From contig JAVYML010000003.1 of NCBI GenBank assembly GCA_038736355.1, forward strand, positions 62,001-126,000: DNA of 64,000 bases, written 5' to 3'. The translations under genes and the position numbers were made by a program. The stretch comes from Candidatus Hadarchaeales archaeon. GTDB lineage: Archaea; Hadarchaeota; Hadarchaeia; Hadarchaeales; WYZ-LMO6. Positions 34,755 to 43,348 of the stretch are shown here, piece after piece; within the stretch, counting starts at the first letter, position 1; each line of letters starts with the position of its first letter. The notes beneath the pieces are model-generated. The model was not told the DNA's origin. It ran no database searches and was given only the letters and a program-made list of their open reading frames with translations.

Positions 34755-35129
34755 CTACTCCACCGCCACCTGTCCTTCCCAAGGAAGGTAACCATGATGA
34801 GTTACCTTTACCCTAGCCAAGTAAGGAGTTCCGCTGGTGGGTAGGCGGAAGGTGTAGGTGTTAGAGGAAGAACCGAGGGTATGGATCTTAGTACCTCCCG
34901 GATACTTCACTTCCACAGTGGCACCGTTTAGCGGTTGTCCTGTTTCTGCATCGAAAATGCTCACTTGTAAGGATCCCCCACCCTTGTAGGAAAGTAATAC
35001 CCTCATGTCTCTCCACATCATCCTTTCGGAGACGTTCACGAACTGGGTCAGGACCCCCATGGAGATAGCCCCTACTGCCAAGGCTATCACGAGCTTGATG
35101 GGTATGTCCATTGCCCCTCTCTCGTCCAT
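34755..35129 (-). CDS. Type IV pilin-like protein with Ig/carboxypeptidase-regulatory-like domain
   Basis: The 124-residue first gene of the operon begins DERGAMDIPIKLVIALAVG, a pattern seen in archaeal pilin-like proteins: a charged leader, a Gly-Ala junction and then a long hydrophobic helix (about residues 9-32). The C-terminal part is a beta-sandwich of the carboxypeptidase regulatory or peg type (SIFDAETGQPLNGATVEVKY and VKVTHHGYLPWEG). It may be the main exported subunit. The promoter should lie in 35130-35300. Confidence 0.65.
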   Translation of the reverse strand: MDERGAMDIPIKLVIALAVGAISMGVLTQFVNVSERMMWRDMRVLLSYKGGGSLQVSIFDAETGQPLNGATVEVKYPGGTKIHTLGSSSNTYTFRLPTSGTPYLARVKVTHHGYLPWEGQVAVE

Positions 35130-35300
35130 CGGAGGGGTTGGGAAGGAGCCCCTTTTTAGGGAAGAATTCTACGGTCCTTTCACGGGTTGCGGCGGCTTCA
35201 CCTCTCACACCATGGTCTACTCGTGGAAAGACTGTGGGATGGACCTCAACCCAGCATCAGGATTTACGATGAACGTGGATACTGGGTAGCCCACCATCCT
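35130..35300. other. Intergenic region, no clear gene
   Basis: This 171-base gap separates the pilin-like operon from the zinc-ribbon gene. It holds the minus-strand promoter of the operon. A 25-codon frame at 35212-35289 slightly recalls the start of DUF1059 proteins but stops early; I see no full gene. Confidence 0.4.
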
Positions 35301-35483
35301 CTATTCCCATTCCTCATAGTCCTCCTCCGCTTCGTAGGTTTCCTCGCAATCAGGGCAAACACCGAGTTCTCTTATCGTAGGGTCCCTGTTGGCGCATCCG
35401 GGACAGTAGGTCTTGCCACACTCCCAGCACCTTATGGCTTCCTCCTCCTCCACCTCCTTCCCACAGACCGAGCACCTTGGCAT
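35301..35483 (-). CDS. Small zinc-ribbon protein
   Basis: This 60-residue protein is built around three CxxC pairs (CSVCGKEV, CWECGKTY with CPGC, and CPDCEET), enough for one or two zinc sites, followed by a very acidic tail (EAEEDYEEWE). No membrane segment. Such double-ribbon proteins are common in archaea and of unknown function; they often act as small adaptors. It is divergent from trpE. Confidence 0.7.
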   Translation of the reverse strand: MPRCSVCGKEVEEEEAIRCWECGKTYCPGCANRDPTIRELGVCPDCEETYEAEEDYEEWE

Positions 35484-35537
35484 ACCCCACCACCTTTAGG
35501 GGGGATGATGGGAGAAGAGGCTTATTGAACAAAATTG

Positions 35538-35557
35538 TACTATAAAGTATTAAAAAG
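35538..35557 (+). promoter_or_regulatory. Tandem TATA-like boxes of the trp operon
   Basis: Two AT-rich runs, tactataaag and tattaaaaag, lie 40 and 30 bases before ATG 35583. The sequence around them has no obvious leader peptide or attenuator. Confidence 0.5.
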
Positions 35558-35582
35558 CACAATAACCAAAAGGGTGAAGGCG

Positions 35583-36971
35583 ATGGAAACCTTCATCCTC
35601 CGGAGGAAGGGGTGCCTAGACCCTGCTAGGTTCTATCTGGGGATAAGGGGGAAGTCGGAGGCCTCCTTCCTGCTGGAGTCGGCGGAGGGGCCGGGTGAGC
35701 TTGCCAGGTACTCGGTGGTGGGATATGTCCCCCTCCTGCACTTGAGGGTGAAGGGGGAGGAATTTCGGCTGTGGAAGAGGGGAGAGTTGATAGAGGAAGG
35801 AAAGGTGGAAAGGGATCCCTTGGAGCTGGTGAGGGAGAAGATGTTCATAGGCGCCTCCGCGGACATCAGGTACCTGTGTCCGGTGGTGGGCTACGTGGGC
35901 TACGATTACGTGCGCTCGCAGGTGGAGCTGGACGCCCGCACCGTGGACGACTTGGGCCATCCCGAGCTGGAATTCGTTCTTCCGGAGAGGGTGGTGGTGT
36001 TTGACGGCGTGAAGGATGAGAGGATCTACGCCGTGAACCTTCTGCCCGACGAAGGAAAGGAGGTGGCTGAAAGGGCTCTGAAGGAGTTGACGATGGTAAG
36101 AGAAAGGGAGCCCGAGGGAGAGATGGGTGCGATAAGGGTAAGGAGCAACGTGAGCAGGAGGGAATTCGAGAGGATGGTAGAAGTGGCTCGCGATTACATC
36201 CACGGGGGAGACGTCATACAGGTGGTCCTTTCAAGGAGGATGGAGCTGGTGCCCTCTCCCCCTCCCGAAGTTTTCTACTTTCGCCTAAGGGAGCTGAATC
36301 CTTCCCCCTACCTGTTCATGCTCGATTTTCCCGGTCGTACGGTCATAGGCTCGAGTCCGGAGCTCCAGGTGAAGGTGGAGGGAAGGGAAGTGAGCGTGAG
36401 ACCGATTGCAGGCACTAGGAGGAGGGGAAAGGGGAAGGAGGATGAAAGGCTGGAGGAAGAGCTCAGGTCGGATGAAAAGGAGAGGGCCGAACATGTGATG
36501 CTCGTGGACCTGGCTAGGAACGATGTGGGAAAGGTTTCGGAGTTTGGATCGGTGAAGGTAAGGGAATTCATGAAGGTGGAAAAGTACAGCCATGTACAGC
36601 ATTTGGTCTCGCATGTGACCGGTTGTCTTCGTGAAGGAGTGGATGCCTTGGAAGCCTTTCGCGCCACCTTCCCGGCGGGTACGGTAACGGGGGCCCCCAA
36701 GGTGAGGGCCATGGAAATCATCGAAGAACTGGAACCCACCAGGAGAGGCATCTACGCTGGAGCGGTGGGGGTCTTCGGTCCACCCTCCCAGCCGGGTGAT
36801 CCTGGAACGGCCGATTTCGCCATAGCCATACGTACGATGGTAGTGGAGAGGGGGAGGGGATACCTGCAAGTGGGTGCGGGGGTGGTGGCGGATTCGAAGG
36901 GTTGGAAGGAATACTTGGAGACGAAGAACAAGGGGAGGGCGCTCTTGCTTGCGGCAGGGGTGGAAGCGTGA
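35583..36971 (+). CDS. trpE: Anthranilate synthase component I
   Basis: The 462-residue enzyme converts chorismate and ammonia to anthranilate. The chorismate-binding C-terminal half is complete: AGTRRRGK near residue 278, LVDLARNDVGKVS near 307, and FPAGTVTGAPKVRAME near 360. ATG 35583 (METFILRRKG) is preferred over 35535, which lies inside the promoter. The N-terminal LLESAEGPGELARYS motif is the tryptophan feedback site of the family. It is first in a seven-gene operon with overlapping genes. Confidence 0.95.
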   Translation: METFILRRKGCLDPARFYLGIRGKSEASFLLESAEGPGELARYSVVGYVPLLHLRVKGEEFRLWKRGELIEEGKVERDPLELVREKMFIGASADIRYLCPVVGYVGYDYVRSQVELDARTVDDLGHPELEFVLPERVVVFDGVKDERIYAVNLLPDEGKEVAERALKELTMVREREPEGEMGAIRVRSNVSRREFERMVEVARDYIHGGDVIQVVLSRRMELVPSPPPEVFYFRLRELNPSPYLFMLDFPGRTVIGSSPELQVKVEGREVSVRPIAGTRRRGKGKEDERLEEELRSDEKERAEHVMLVDLARNDVGKVSEFGSVKVREFMKVEKYSHVQHLVSHVTGCLREGVDALEAFRATFPAGTVTGAPKVRAMEIIEELEPTRRGIYAGAVGVFGPPSQPGDPGTADFAIAIRTMVVERGRGYLQVGAGVVADSKGWKEYLETKNKGRALLLAAGVEA

Positions 36972-37543
36972 GGGTCCTCGTGATAGACAACATAGATTCC
37001 TTCGTTTACAACTTGGTGCAATATCTGGGGGAGCTTGGGGCAGAGCCGGTGGTGCTCACCAATCGTTCCTCCCTGAAGGAAGTGGAGGAAACGAAACCCG
37101 ATGCCATAGTGATCTCTCCTGGACCAAAAACTCCCTCGGAGGCCGGAATTTCCGTAGAGGTTGTGAGGAGATTCAGCGGGAAGATTCCCATCCTGGGTGT
37201 TTGTCTAGGCCACCAAGTGATCGCTTACGCTTTCGGGGGGAGGATAGGAAAGGCCAAGAGAATAGTACATGGGAAGACTTCAAGGATAAGACACGATGGA
37301 AGCAGGTTGTTCAAGGGGGTGCCCAATCCCTTCGAAGCCACCCGCTATCATTCGTTGGTGGTTGAGAGGGAGGATTTGCCTGAGGAATTGCTGGTGTGTT
37401 GCGAAACCGAAGATGCGTACAGGGAAATCATGGGCATCAGACACAGGGAGCTTCCCATCTTCGGGTTACAGTTCCATCCCGAATCCATCCTCACTCCAGA
37501 AGGGAAAAAAATCCTCCAGAATTTTTTGGAGGAAGCGGGATGA
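36968..37543 (+). CDS. trpG: Anthranilate synthase glutaminase component
   Basis: The GTG at 36968 overlaps the trpE stop (GTGA). The 191-residue protein is a class I glutamine amidotransferase that supplies ammonia to TrpE: Cys nucleophile in LGVCLGHQ near residue 80, and the His-Glu pair in LQFHPESIL near 173. VLVIDNIDSFVYNLVQYLG begins the protein as expected. Longer frames upstream are excluded by lack of similarity. Confidence 0.95.
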   Translation: MRVLVIDNIDSFVYNLVQYLGELGAEPVVLTNRSSLKEVEETKPDAIVISPGPKTPSEAGISVEVVRRFSGKIPILGVCLGHQVIAYAFGGRIGKAKRIVHGKTSRIRHDGSRLFKGVPNPFEATRYHSLVVEREDLPEELLVCCETEDAYREIMGIRHRELPIFGLQFHPESILTPEGKKILQNFLEEAG

Positions 37544-38586
37544 ACATCCTGCAGAGGTGTCTGGAGAAGATCCTCCGTTTTTCCCCACTTACGGGTGAAG
37601 AGGCATCGGAGGTCATGCGATACATGATGTCCGGCGAGGCACCTCCCCTTCAAGTGGCAGCCTTTCTAACGGCCTTGCGCATGAAGGGGGAAACGGTGGA
37701 GGAACTTACCGCCTTCGCTAAAACGATGAGGGAATTTTCGCTGAAGGTGGAGGTGGGGGGGAAGTTGGTGGACACATGCGGGACGGGAGGGGATTCGATA
37801 AAGACCTTCAACATAAGTACCACTGCCATGTTCGTGGCGGCAGGAGCGGGGATAACTGTGGCCAAGCATGGCAATCGCTCTGTGACCAGCAAGGCTGGAA
37901 GTGCGGACGTGCTCGAGGCCCTGGGTGCTGTCATAGACCTTCCACCCAAAGAGGTGAAGAGGTGTTTGGAGCAGGTGGGGATAGGTTTCATGTTTGCACC
38001 CGTTTTCCATCCAGCCATGAGATATGTGGCCCCCATAAGGAAAGAGTTGGGTATAAGAACGGTGTTCAACCTTTTGGGACCCCTCACCAATCCCGCCGGT
38101 GCAAAGGCCCATCTCCTGGGAGTGTTCGAACCGGACCTAACGGAGAAAATGGCCTTGGTTTTGAGGGCACTGGGTTGCGAGAGGGCCATGGTGGTACATG
38201 GCATGGATGGGTTGGATGAGTTCTCCACTTTGGGGGAAACCAAGGTTTCGGAGTTGGTGGAGGGGGAAGTGAGGACCTTCAGGATGAGACCGGAGGACTT
38301 GGGTCTGGAGAGGGCGAGGGCAAAGGACTTGGAGGGAGGTGGACCCAAGGAGAATGCTAGGATCCTCCTCAGGGTTTTGGAGGGAGAGAGGGGTCCCAAG
38401 AGGGATATCGTCCTTCTAAACGCCTCGGCCATTCTGGTCGTGGGGGGGAAGGTGGAGAACTTGAAGGAGGGGCTTCAATTGGCTTCGGAGACTTTGGATT
38501 CCGGTAGGGCGTTGAAGAAACTGGAGGAATTCGTGAAGGCAACGGGTGGGGAGTTGAAGAGGGAAGAGCTGGAGGGGAAGGGATGA
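37540..38586 (+). CDS. trpD: Anthranilate phosphoribosyltransferase
   Basis: The 348-residue enzyme transfers phosphoribosyl from PRPP to anthranilate. Diagnostic motifs are DTCGTGGDSIKTFNIST near residue 80, KHGNRSVTSKAGSADVLEALG near 108, and GPLTNPAGAKAHLLGV near 175. The start ATG overlaps the trpG stop (ATGA), and the stop overlaps trpC by four bases. Length is as in the family. Confidence 0.95.
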   Translation: MNILQRCLEKILRFSPLTGEEASEVMRYMMSGEAPPLQVAAFLTALRMKGETVEELTAFAKTMREFSLKVEVGGKLVDTCGTGGDSIKTFNISTTAMFVAAGAGITVAKHGNRSVTSKAGSADVLEALGAVIDLPPKEVKRCLEQVGIGFMFAPVFHPAMRYVAPIRKELGIRTVFNLLGPLTNPAGAKAHLLGVFEPDLTEKMALVLRALGCERAMVVHGMDGLDEFSTLGETKVSELVEGEVRTFRMRPEDLGLERARAKDLEGGGPKENARILLRVLEGERGPKRDIVLLNASAILVVGGKVENLKEGLQLASETLDSGRALKKLEEFVKATGGELKREELEGKG

Positions 38587-39350
38587 GTTTCCTGCGAAAG
38601 GTGGTGGAGGAGGTAAGGGTGGAAGTGAAGAAGAGGAAGGAGGAAGGGGGAGTGGATGGTCTCTCTCCTCCCAGGAAGAAGCTCAGCTTGAAGAAAGCCA
38701 TAAGGCGGACTAGACTGGTCCCCCTCATAGCGGAGTTGAAGAGGTCCTCCCCTTCCTCCGGGAAAATCCGTTCTTTTTCCGATCCCCTCTGGATAGGGAG
38801 GGAAATGGTGGAGGGTGGGGCCATTGCCCTCTCGGTACTGACGGAAAGCAAATACTTCGAAGGGGATCCCCTTTTCCTGAGGGAACTGAGTGTTCTGCCC
38901 GTTCCCCTCCTCTGTAAGGATTTCGTGGTCGATCCCTATCAGGTGGAGGAGGCCTCCAGACTGGGAGCGGATGCCATTCTCCTCATCGTTAGGGTATTGG
39001 GGAAGGAACTACCTTCCTTCCTCTCCCTGGCGAGGGAAGAAGGGATGGAGGCCTTGGTGGAAGTCACGAACGAGAAGGAACTGGAGGAGGCCCTCTCGGC
39101 AGGTGCTGACCTCATAGGAATCAACAACAGGGACTTGGACACGCTGGAAGTGGATCTCTCGAGAACGGAAAGGTTGGCTCCCCTGATCCCCTCCAACATC
39201 ACGGTGGTGAGTGAAAGTGGAATAGGAACTCCGGAGGAGGTGAGGAGGATGCTACGGGCAGGGGCCCATGCGGTGCTGGTGGGAACCTCCCTCATGAAGG
39301 CGGAGAACATCAGGGAGAAGGTGAGGGAACTGGTGGAGGCGATGGGTTGA
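38583..39350 (+). CDS. trpC: Indole-3-glycerol-phosphate synthase
   Basis: A 255-residue TIM-barrel enzyme that closes the indole ring of CdRP. AELKRSSPSSGKI near residue 52, LCKDFVVDPYQVEEA near 108, LIGINNRDLDT near 176 and VSESGIGTPEEV near 207 match the catalytic Lys, Glu and phosphate-binding loops. Four-base overlaps with trpD and trpB show tight coupling. It is unfused, as in most archaea. Confidence 0.95.
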   Translation: MSFLRKVVEEVRVEVKKRKEEGGVDGLSPPRKKLSLKKAIRRTRLVPLIAELKRSSPSSGKIRSFSDPLWIGREMVEGGAIALSVLTESKYFEGDPLFLRELSVLPVPLLCKDFVVDPYQVEEASRLGADAILLIVRVLGKELPSFLSLAREEGMEALVEVTNEKELEEALSAGADLIGINNRDLDTLEVDLSRTERLAPLIPSNITVVSESGIGTPEEVRRMLRAGAHAVLVGTSLMKAENIREKVRELVEAMG

Positions 39351-40516
39351 AGGGAAGGTTCGGTAGATTCGGGGGGAGGTACGTGAGCGAGGTCCTCGTG
39401 CAGGCATTGGAGGAGTTGGAGGAGGCCTTCGAAAGGATTTATCCTACCCAAGAGTTTCAGAGGGAACTCAACCTTCTCCTCAGAGACTATGCCGGTCGTC
39501 CGACCCCCCTTTATCATGCAAGGGGGTTGAGCGAGCTCACGGGATGCAAGATCTACCTGAAGAGGGAGGATCTGGTCACGGGAGGTTCGCACAAACTCAA
39601 CAACTGTTTGGGGCAGGCCCTCTTGGCCAAAAGGATGGGAAAAACCAGGCTCATCACGGAAACGGCGGCTGGGCAGCACGGTCTGGCAACGGCCATGGCG
39701 GGAAACGTGGTAGGGATGGAAGTCGAAGTCTTCATGGGAGTAAAGGACATGGAAAGACAGGCGAGTAATGTAAAGCGTATGCGTTTGTTGGGCGCTAAGG
39801 TAACTCCCGTGAGCACGGGTTCTGGAGTACTCAAGGATGCTGTTTCCGATACCCTGAGGGAGTGGGCAAGGTGTACCAGAACCACCCATTACCTCATGGG
39901 TTCCACGGTTGGACCCCATCCCTTTCCGGAAATTGTGGCAACCTTCCAAAGCGTGATAGGGAAGGAGCTGAGGGAACAGATCCTGGAAAGGGAGGGAAGA
40001 CTACCCGATGCCATCGTAGCTTGTGGGAGTGGAGGTAGCAATGCCCTGGGAGCCTTTAGGGCTTTCCTCCAAGACGAGGGGGTGAGGCTCTACTTCGTGG
40101 AGGGTGGAGGAGAGAGTCTTGAAGCCGAAAACAGTGCTGCCGCCTTCCAATTGGGCAGGCCTGGAGTGCTTCATGGGGCCCTCATGCAACTCCTCCAAGA
40201 CGAGTATGGACAGGTCAAACCTTCCAAGACGAGGGCCGCCGGCCTTAACTATCCTGGGAGGGGACCGGAGATTTCCCATCTCTGTGAAATAGGCCGAGTG
40301 AAAGCATGTTATGCCTTCGACAGGGAGGTCTTTGAGGCCGTGAGGATTACCTGTAAAGCCGAGGGGCTTCTCCCCGCCCTCGAGACCGCCCACGCCTTGG
40401 CGTACGTTTTGAACCATCCGGAAGAATTCTCGAGGGGGGAAGTGGTGGTGATAAACTTCTCTGGGAGAGGGGATAAGGACCTAGAAGTAATCATGAGGTA
40501 TTTCTATGGAGATTGA
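39347..40516 (+). CDS. trpB: Tryptophan synthase beta chain
   Basis: The 389-residue PLP enzyme joins indole and serine. The PLP lysine is in GGSHKLNNCLGQAL near residue 83, and the GSGGSNALG phosphate loop is near 227. RFGGRYVSEVL opens the protein. The sequence resembles standard TrpB1 rather than the longer TrpB2. A TTG start overlapping the trpC stop (TTGA) is used, since the following sequence immediately matches the family start. Next comes trpA. Confidence 0.95.
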   Translation: MKGRFGRFGGRYVSEVLVQALEELEEAFERIYPTQEFQRELNLLLRDYAGRPTPLYHARGLSELTGCKIYLKREDLVTGGSHKLNNCLGQALLAKRMGKTRLITETAAGQHGLATAMAGNVVGMEVEVFMGVKDMERQASNVKRMRLLGAKVTPVSTGSGVLKDAVSDTLREWARCTRTTHYLMGSTVGPHPFPEIVATFQSVIGKELREQILEREGRLPDAIVACGSGGSNALGAFRAFLQDEGVRLYFVEGGGESLEAENSAAAFQLGRPGVLHGALMQLLQDEYGQVKPSKTRAAGLNYPGRGPEISHLCEIGRVKACYAFDREVFEAVRITCKAEGLLPALETAHALAYVLNHPEEFSRGEVVVINFSGRGDKDLEVIMRYFYGD

Positions 40517-41309
40517 GGAGAAGTTCGAGGAACTCAGGAAGAGGGGAGAGGGGGCCCTCATGCCCCATGTTTACTTCGGGGATCCCTCTCCCGAATTCTC
40601 CTTCAAGCTCATTCATACTTTGGTGGAAAGCGGAGCGGACTTGCTAGAGTTGGGTATACCTTTTTCCGATCCCATTGCCGACGGTCCAACCTTCATAGCT
40701 GCTTGCGAGAGGGCTCTTTCCTCCGGAGTCACCCCTCCGAAGTGTCTCGAAGCCATTAGGGAATTGAGGGAAGAGGGTTTGCATCTTCCTATCTTACTCA
40801 CCACCTATTACAACCTCATCTTTTCGAAGGGGCTGGAAGAGTTTTGCGAAGAGGCAAAAAAGGCAGGGGTTCAGGGGCTCATCGTTCCAGACCTTCCCGT
40901 GGAGGAAGCTGGGGAGTTGCTGCGCGTGACGAGGAAAAAGGGTCTCCACCTCATCCTTCAGGTGGCGCCCACTACCAGTCAGAAGAGGTTGGAAAGGATA
41001 GTGGTGGAGGCCTCGGGTTTCCTCTACCTCATAGGGGTGGAAGGAGTAACGGGTGCTAGGGAGGAGCTGGCATCTTCCACGCTAGAGCTGGTGGGAAGGG
41101 TGAGAGGACTCACCTCCCTTCCCCTCCTAGTGGGTTTTGGGATTTCCCACCCGGATCATGTGAGGGTCCTCAGGAGGAGCGGAGCCGATGGATGTGTGGT
41201 GGGAAGTGCCATAGCCAGGCTCTATTCGGAAAGGCTGGAGGAACCGGAAAAGACCCTTCCCGCCATTTCCCGGTTCGTGAGATCCCTGAAAGAGGCCACG
41301 AAGGAATAA
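40506..41309 (+). CDS. trpA: Tryptophan synthase alpha chain
   Basis: This 267-residue TIM barrel splits indole-3-glycerol phosphate to indole, channelled to TrpB. LELGIPFSDPIADGPTF near residue 47 holds the catalytic Asp, LIVPDLPVEEA near 124, and VGFGISHPDHV near 207 forms the phosphate site. The gene overlaps trpB by 11 bases. Normal length. Confidence 0.95.
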   Translation: MEIEEKFEELRKRGEGALMPHVYFGDPSPEFSFKLIHTLVESGADLLELGIPFSDPIADGPTFIAACERALSSGVTPPKCLEAIRELREEGLHLPILLTTYYNLIFSKGLEEFCEEAKKAGVQGLIVPDLPVEEAGELLRVTRKKGLHLILQVAPTTSQKRLERIVVEASGFLYLIGVEGVTGAREELASSTLELVGRVRGLTSLPLLVGFGISHPDHVRVLRRSGADGCVVGSAIARLYSERLEEPEKTLPAISRFVRSLKEATKE

Positions 41310-41333
41310 ACCTTCAGCCGTGGAAGAAAGGAG

Positions 41334-41966
41334 ATGGCCGTGCTGATAAAGATGTGTGGGTTTACCAGGGAGGAGGATGTGGAAAAGGCATGCGAGTTGG
41401 GGGTGGAGCTGGTAGGGGTAATCCTAGTCCCTGGTTCTCCTAGGAGGGTTTCCCTGGAAAGGGCGAAGGAGCTCTTCGAGAGGGTAAGGGGGAGGGCTAA
41501 GACGGTGGCGGTGCTGAGACCCAAGAGACCCGAAGAGATTTGGGAGGTCCATCGAAAATTGGGTCCGGAAATTATGCAGGTGAACCCCCTCTTTCCCCTG
41601 CACGAGTTGGAGAGGAAGGGAGGGGGGGAACTCATGATCACCGTTTCCGTTCCCCCCCATCCTGGGGAGGAACTCTGGAAGAAGGCGAGGGAAGCGGAGG
41701 AAAGGGGGGACTATGTCCTCCTCGATACCGAGGGACCCCTTGGAGGAGGAACGGGAGAAACCCACGATTGGTCGGTGAGTAGGAGGATAAGGGAAGTTCT
41801 CAGAAAGCCCGTATTTTTGGCGGGAGGTCTCCATGCCCGTAACGTGAGAAGGGCTATAGAAGAGGTGAGACCGGACGGTGTGGACGTTTCCAGCGGAATA
41901 GAGGTCTCTCCAGGAATAAAGGACGCAAGGCTCATGAGGGAGTTCGTGGAAGCCGTGAGGGCTTAG
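41334..41966 (+). CDS. trpF: Phosphoribosylanthranilate isomerase
   Basis: The 210-residue TIM-barrel enzyme rearranges phosphoribosylanthranilate to CdRP. KMCGFTREEDVEKACELGVELVG starts with the catalytic Cys (IKMCG), and VFLAGGLHARNV plus VDVSSGIEVSPGIKD near the end form the phosphate site and catalytic Asp. It completes a trpEGDCBAF set, the last gene being separated by 24 bases. All seven tryptophan enzymes are thus encoded. Confidence 0.94.
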   Translation: MAVLIKMCGFTREEDVEKACELGVELVGVILVPGSPRRVSLERAKELFERVRGRAKTVAVLRPKRPEEIWEVHRKLGPEIMQVNPLFPLHELERKGGGELMITVSVPPHPGEELWKKAREAEERGDYVLLDTEGPLGGGTGETHDWSVSRRIREVLRKPVFLAGGLHARNVRRAIEEVRPDGVDVSSGIEVSPGIKDARLMREFVEAVRA

Positions 41967-41969
41967 TCC

Positions 41970-41978
41970 TTTTTTATA
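41970..41978 (+). promoter_or_regulatory. TATA-like box for the phosphohexomutase gene
   Basis: The run ttttttata is centred 25 bases before ATG 41999, consistent with a leaderless transcript and separate transcription from the trp operon. Confidence 0.55.
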
Positions 41979-41998
41979 GCCTTCTGAGGAGTTTATTG

Positions 41999-43348
41999 AT
42001 GCCAAAGCTCTTCGGAACCTTCGGGGTGAGGGGAATAGCCAACTTGGAGCTCACTCCGGAGCTCGCTTATAAGTTGGCTTTGGCCCTGGCCACCCACTTG
42101 GGAAATCAGGGTGAAGTGGTGGTGGGGAGGGATAACCGTACCTCCTCGGAGATGTTGGAGCAAGCGGTGATTGCAGGGCTAACGGCTGGAGGATGCAAGG
42201 TTTTGGACCTCGGTCTGGTCCCGACTCCCGTGCTTTCCTTTGGAGTGAAATACTTCGGAGGCTCTGCAGGGGTGATGATCACGGCCTCCCACAATCCACC
42301 CGAGTACAATGGGGTGAAGTTCTGGGAAGCGGATGGAAGCGGTTTCTCGAGGGAAAGGGAGGAAGAAATAGAAAAGTTGCTGGAGGGGGGAGAACTCAAG
42401 AAGGTGGGGTGGAAGGAGATAGGGAGGGTGGAAAGAGTCGATGCCCTGGAGCCCTATAGGGAGGAGGTACTGAAGAGGGTGAAGGTTCGGGAAAGACTGA
42501 AAGTGGTGGTGGACTGTGGGAATGCGGTGGGATCTTTGGTGGTTCCGCAACTCCTTTCCGACTTGGGTATGCAGGTGGTCTCGTTGAACGATTATCTGGA
42601 TGGTACCTATCCCTCCAGAAAACTCGAGCCCCTCCCCGAAAATCTCACCCTTCTTTCCCGCACGGTCTCTTCCTGCGGGGCGGATCTGGGCATAGCTTTG
42701 GATGGGGATGCCGATCGCTCGGTGGTGGCCGATGAAACGGGAAGAGTATTGATGGGTGACAGGGTCTTCGCCCTTGTGGCCAGACACTATCTCAGGGGAA
42801 GGAAGAGGCCGAGGATCATCACCCCGGTGGCTACGAGCTCCGTGATAGACGATGTGGCGAGGGAGCTGGGGGGAGAGGTGATACGTACAAGGGTGGGGGA
42901 ACCGGAAATCGTGGGAGAGTTCAAGAGAAGGGGGGGAGATCTGGGTGGCGAGGAGAATGGAGGGGTAATGTTTTTCGACTGGTCCATGTGCAGGGAAGGC
43001 ATCTTCACTTCCCTCAAGTTCTTGGAAGCCTTGGCGGAAAGTGGAAAGAAGACCTCGGAATTCGATGCCACCCTCCCCCTCTATTTCCAAGTGAAGGAGA
43101 GGGTTCCATGCCCGAACGAATTGAAAGCTAAGGTAATGGAAGAATTGGAAAGGGAATTTTCCTCCTATCCCCTTGACCGAACGGATGGGGTGAAGGTCTT
43201 AATGGAAGATGGATGGTTGCTCCTCAGGCCTTCGGGCACGGAACCCATCTTCAGGTGTTTCGCGGAGGCTAGGACGGAAAGAAGGGCCAAACAATTGGCG
43301 GAGCTGGGTCTCAGGAAGTTAAAAGAAGTGATGGGAAGGATGGGATGA
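41999..43348 (+). CDS. Phosphohexomutase (phosphoglucosamine/phosphomannomutase family)
   Basis: The 449-residue protein has all four motifs of the alpha-D-phosphohexomutase family: the phosphoserine loop ITASHNPPEYNG near residue 92, the metal-binding DGDADRSV near 235, the sugar-specificity loop GEENGGVMF near 315, and the phosphate site RPSGTEPIF near 405. It interconverts hexose 1- and 6-phosphates; archaeal relatives act as GlmM or ManB. The choice cannot be made by eye. TTG 41996 directly precedes the preferred ATG. Confidence 0.9.
   Translation: MPKLFGTFGVRGIANLELTPELAYKLALALATHLGNQGEVVVGRDNRTSSEMLEQAVIAGLTAGGCKVLDLGLVPTPVLSFGVKYFGGSAGVMITASHNPPEYNGVKFWEADGSGFSREREEEIEKLLEGGELKKVGWKEIGRVERVDALEPYREEVLKRVKVRERLKVVVDCGNAVGSLVVPQLLSDLGMQVVSLNDYLDGTYPSRKLEPLPENLTLLSRTVSSCGADLGIALDGDADRSVVADETGRVLMGDRVFALVARHYLRGRKRPRIITPVATSSVIDDVARELGGEVIRTRVGEPEIVGEFKRRGGDLGGEENGGVMFFDWSMCREGIFTSLKFLEALAESGKKTSEFDATLPLYFQVKERVPCPNELKAKVMEELEREFSSYPLDRTDGVKVLMEDGWLLLRPSGTEPIFRCFAEARTERRAKQLAELGLRKLKEVMGRMG

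Noticed and set aside
35212-35289. 25-codon frame resembling the start of a DUF1059 protein
   Set aside because: It stops early, no continuing frame restores the domain, and no Shine-Dalgarno element is near; similarity over about ten residues may be chance.
38939-39949. 336-codon minus-strand frame over trpC/trpB
   Set aside because: Antisense shadow; both plus-strand genes show full catalytic motifs.
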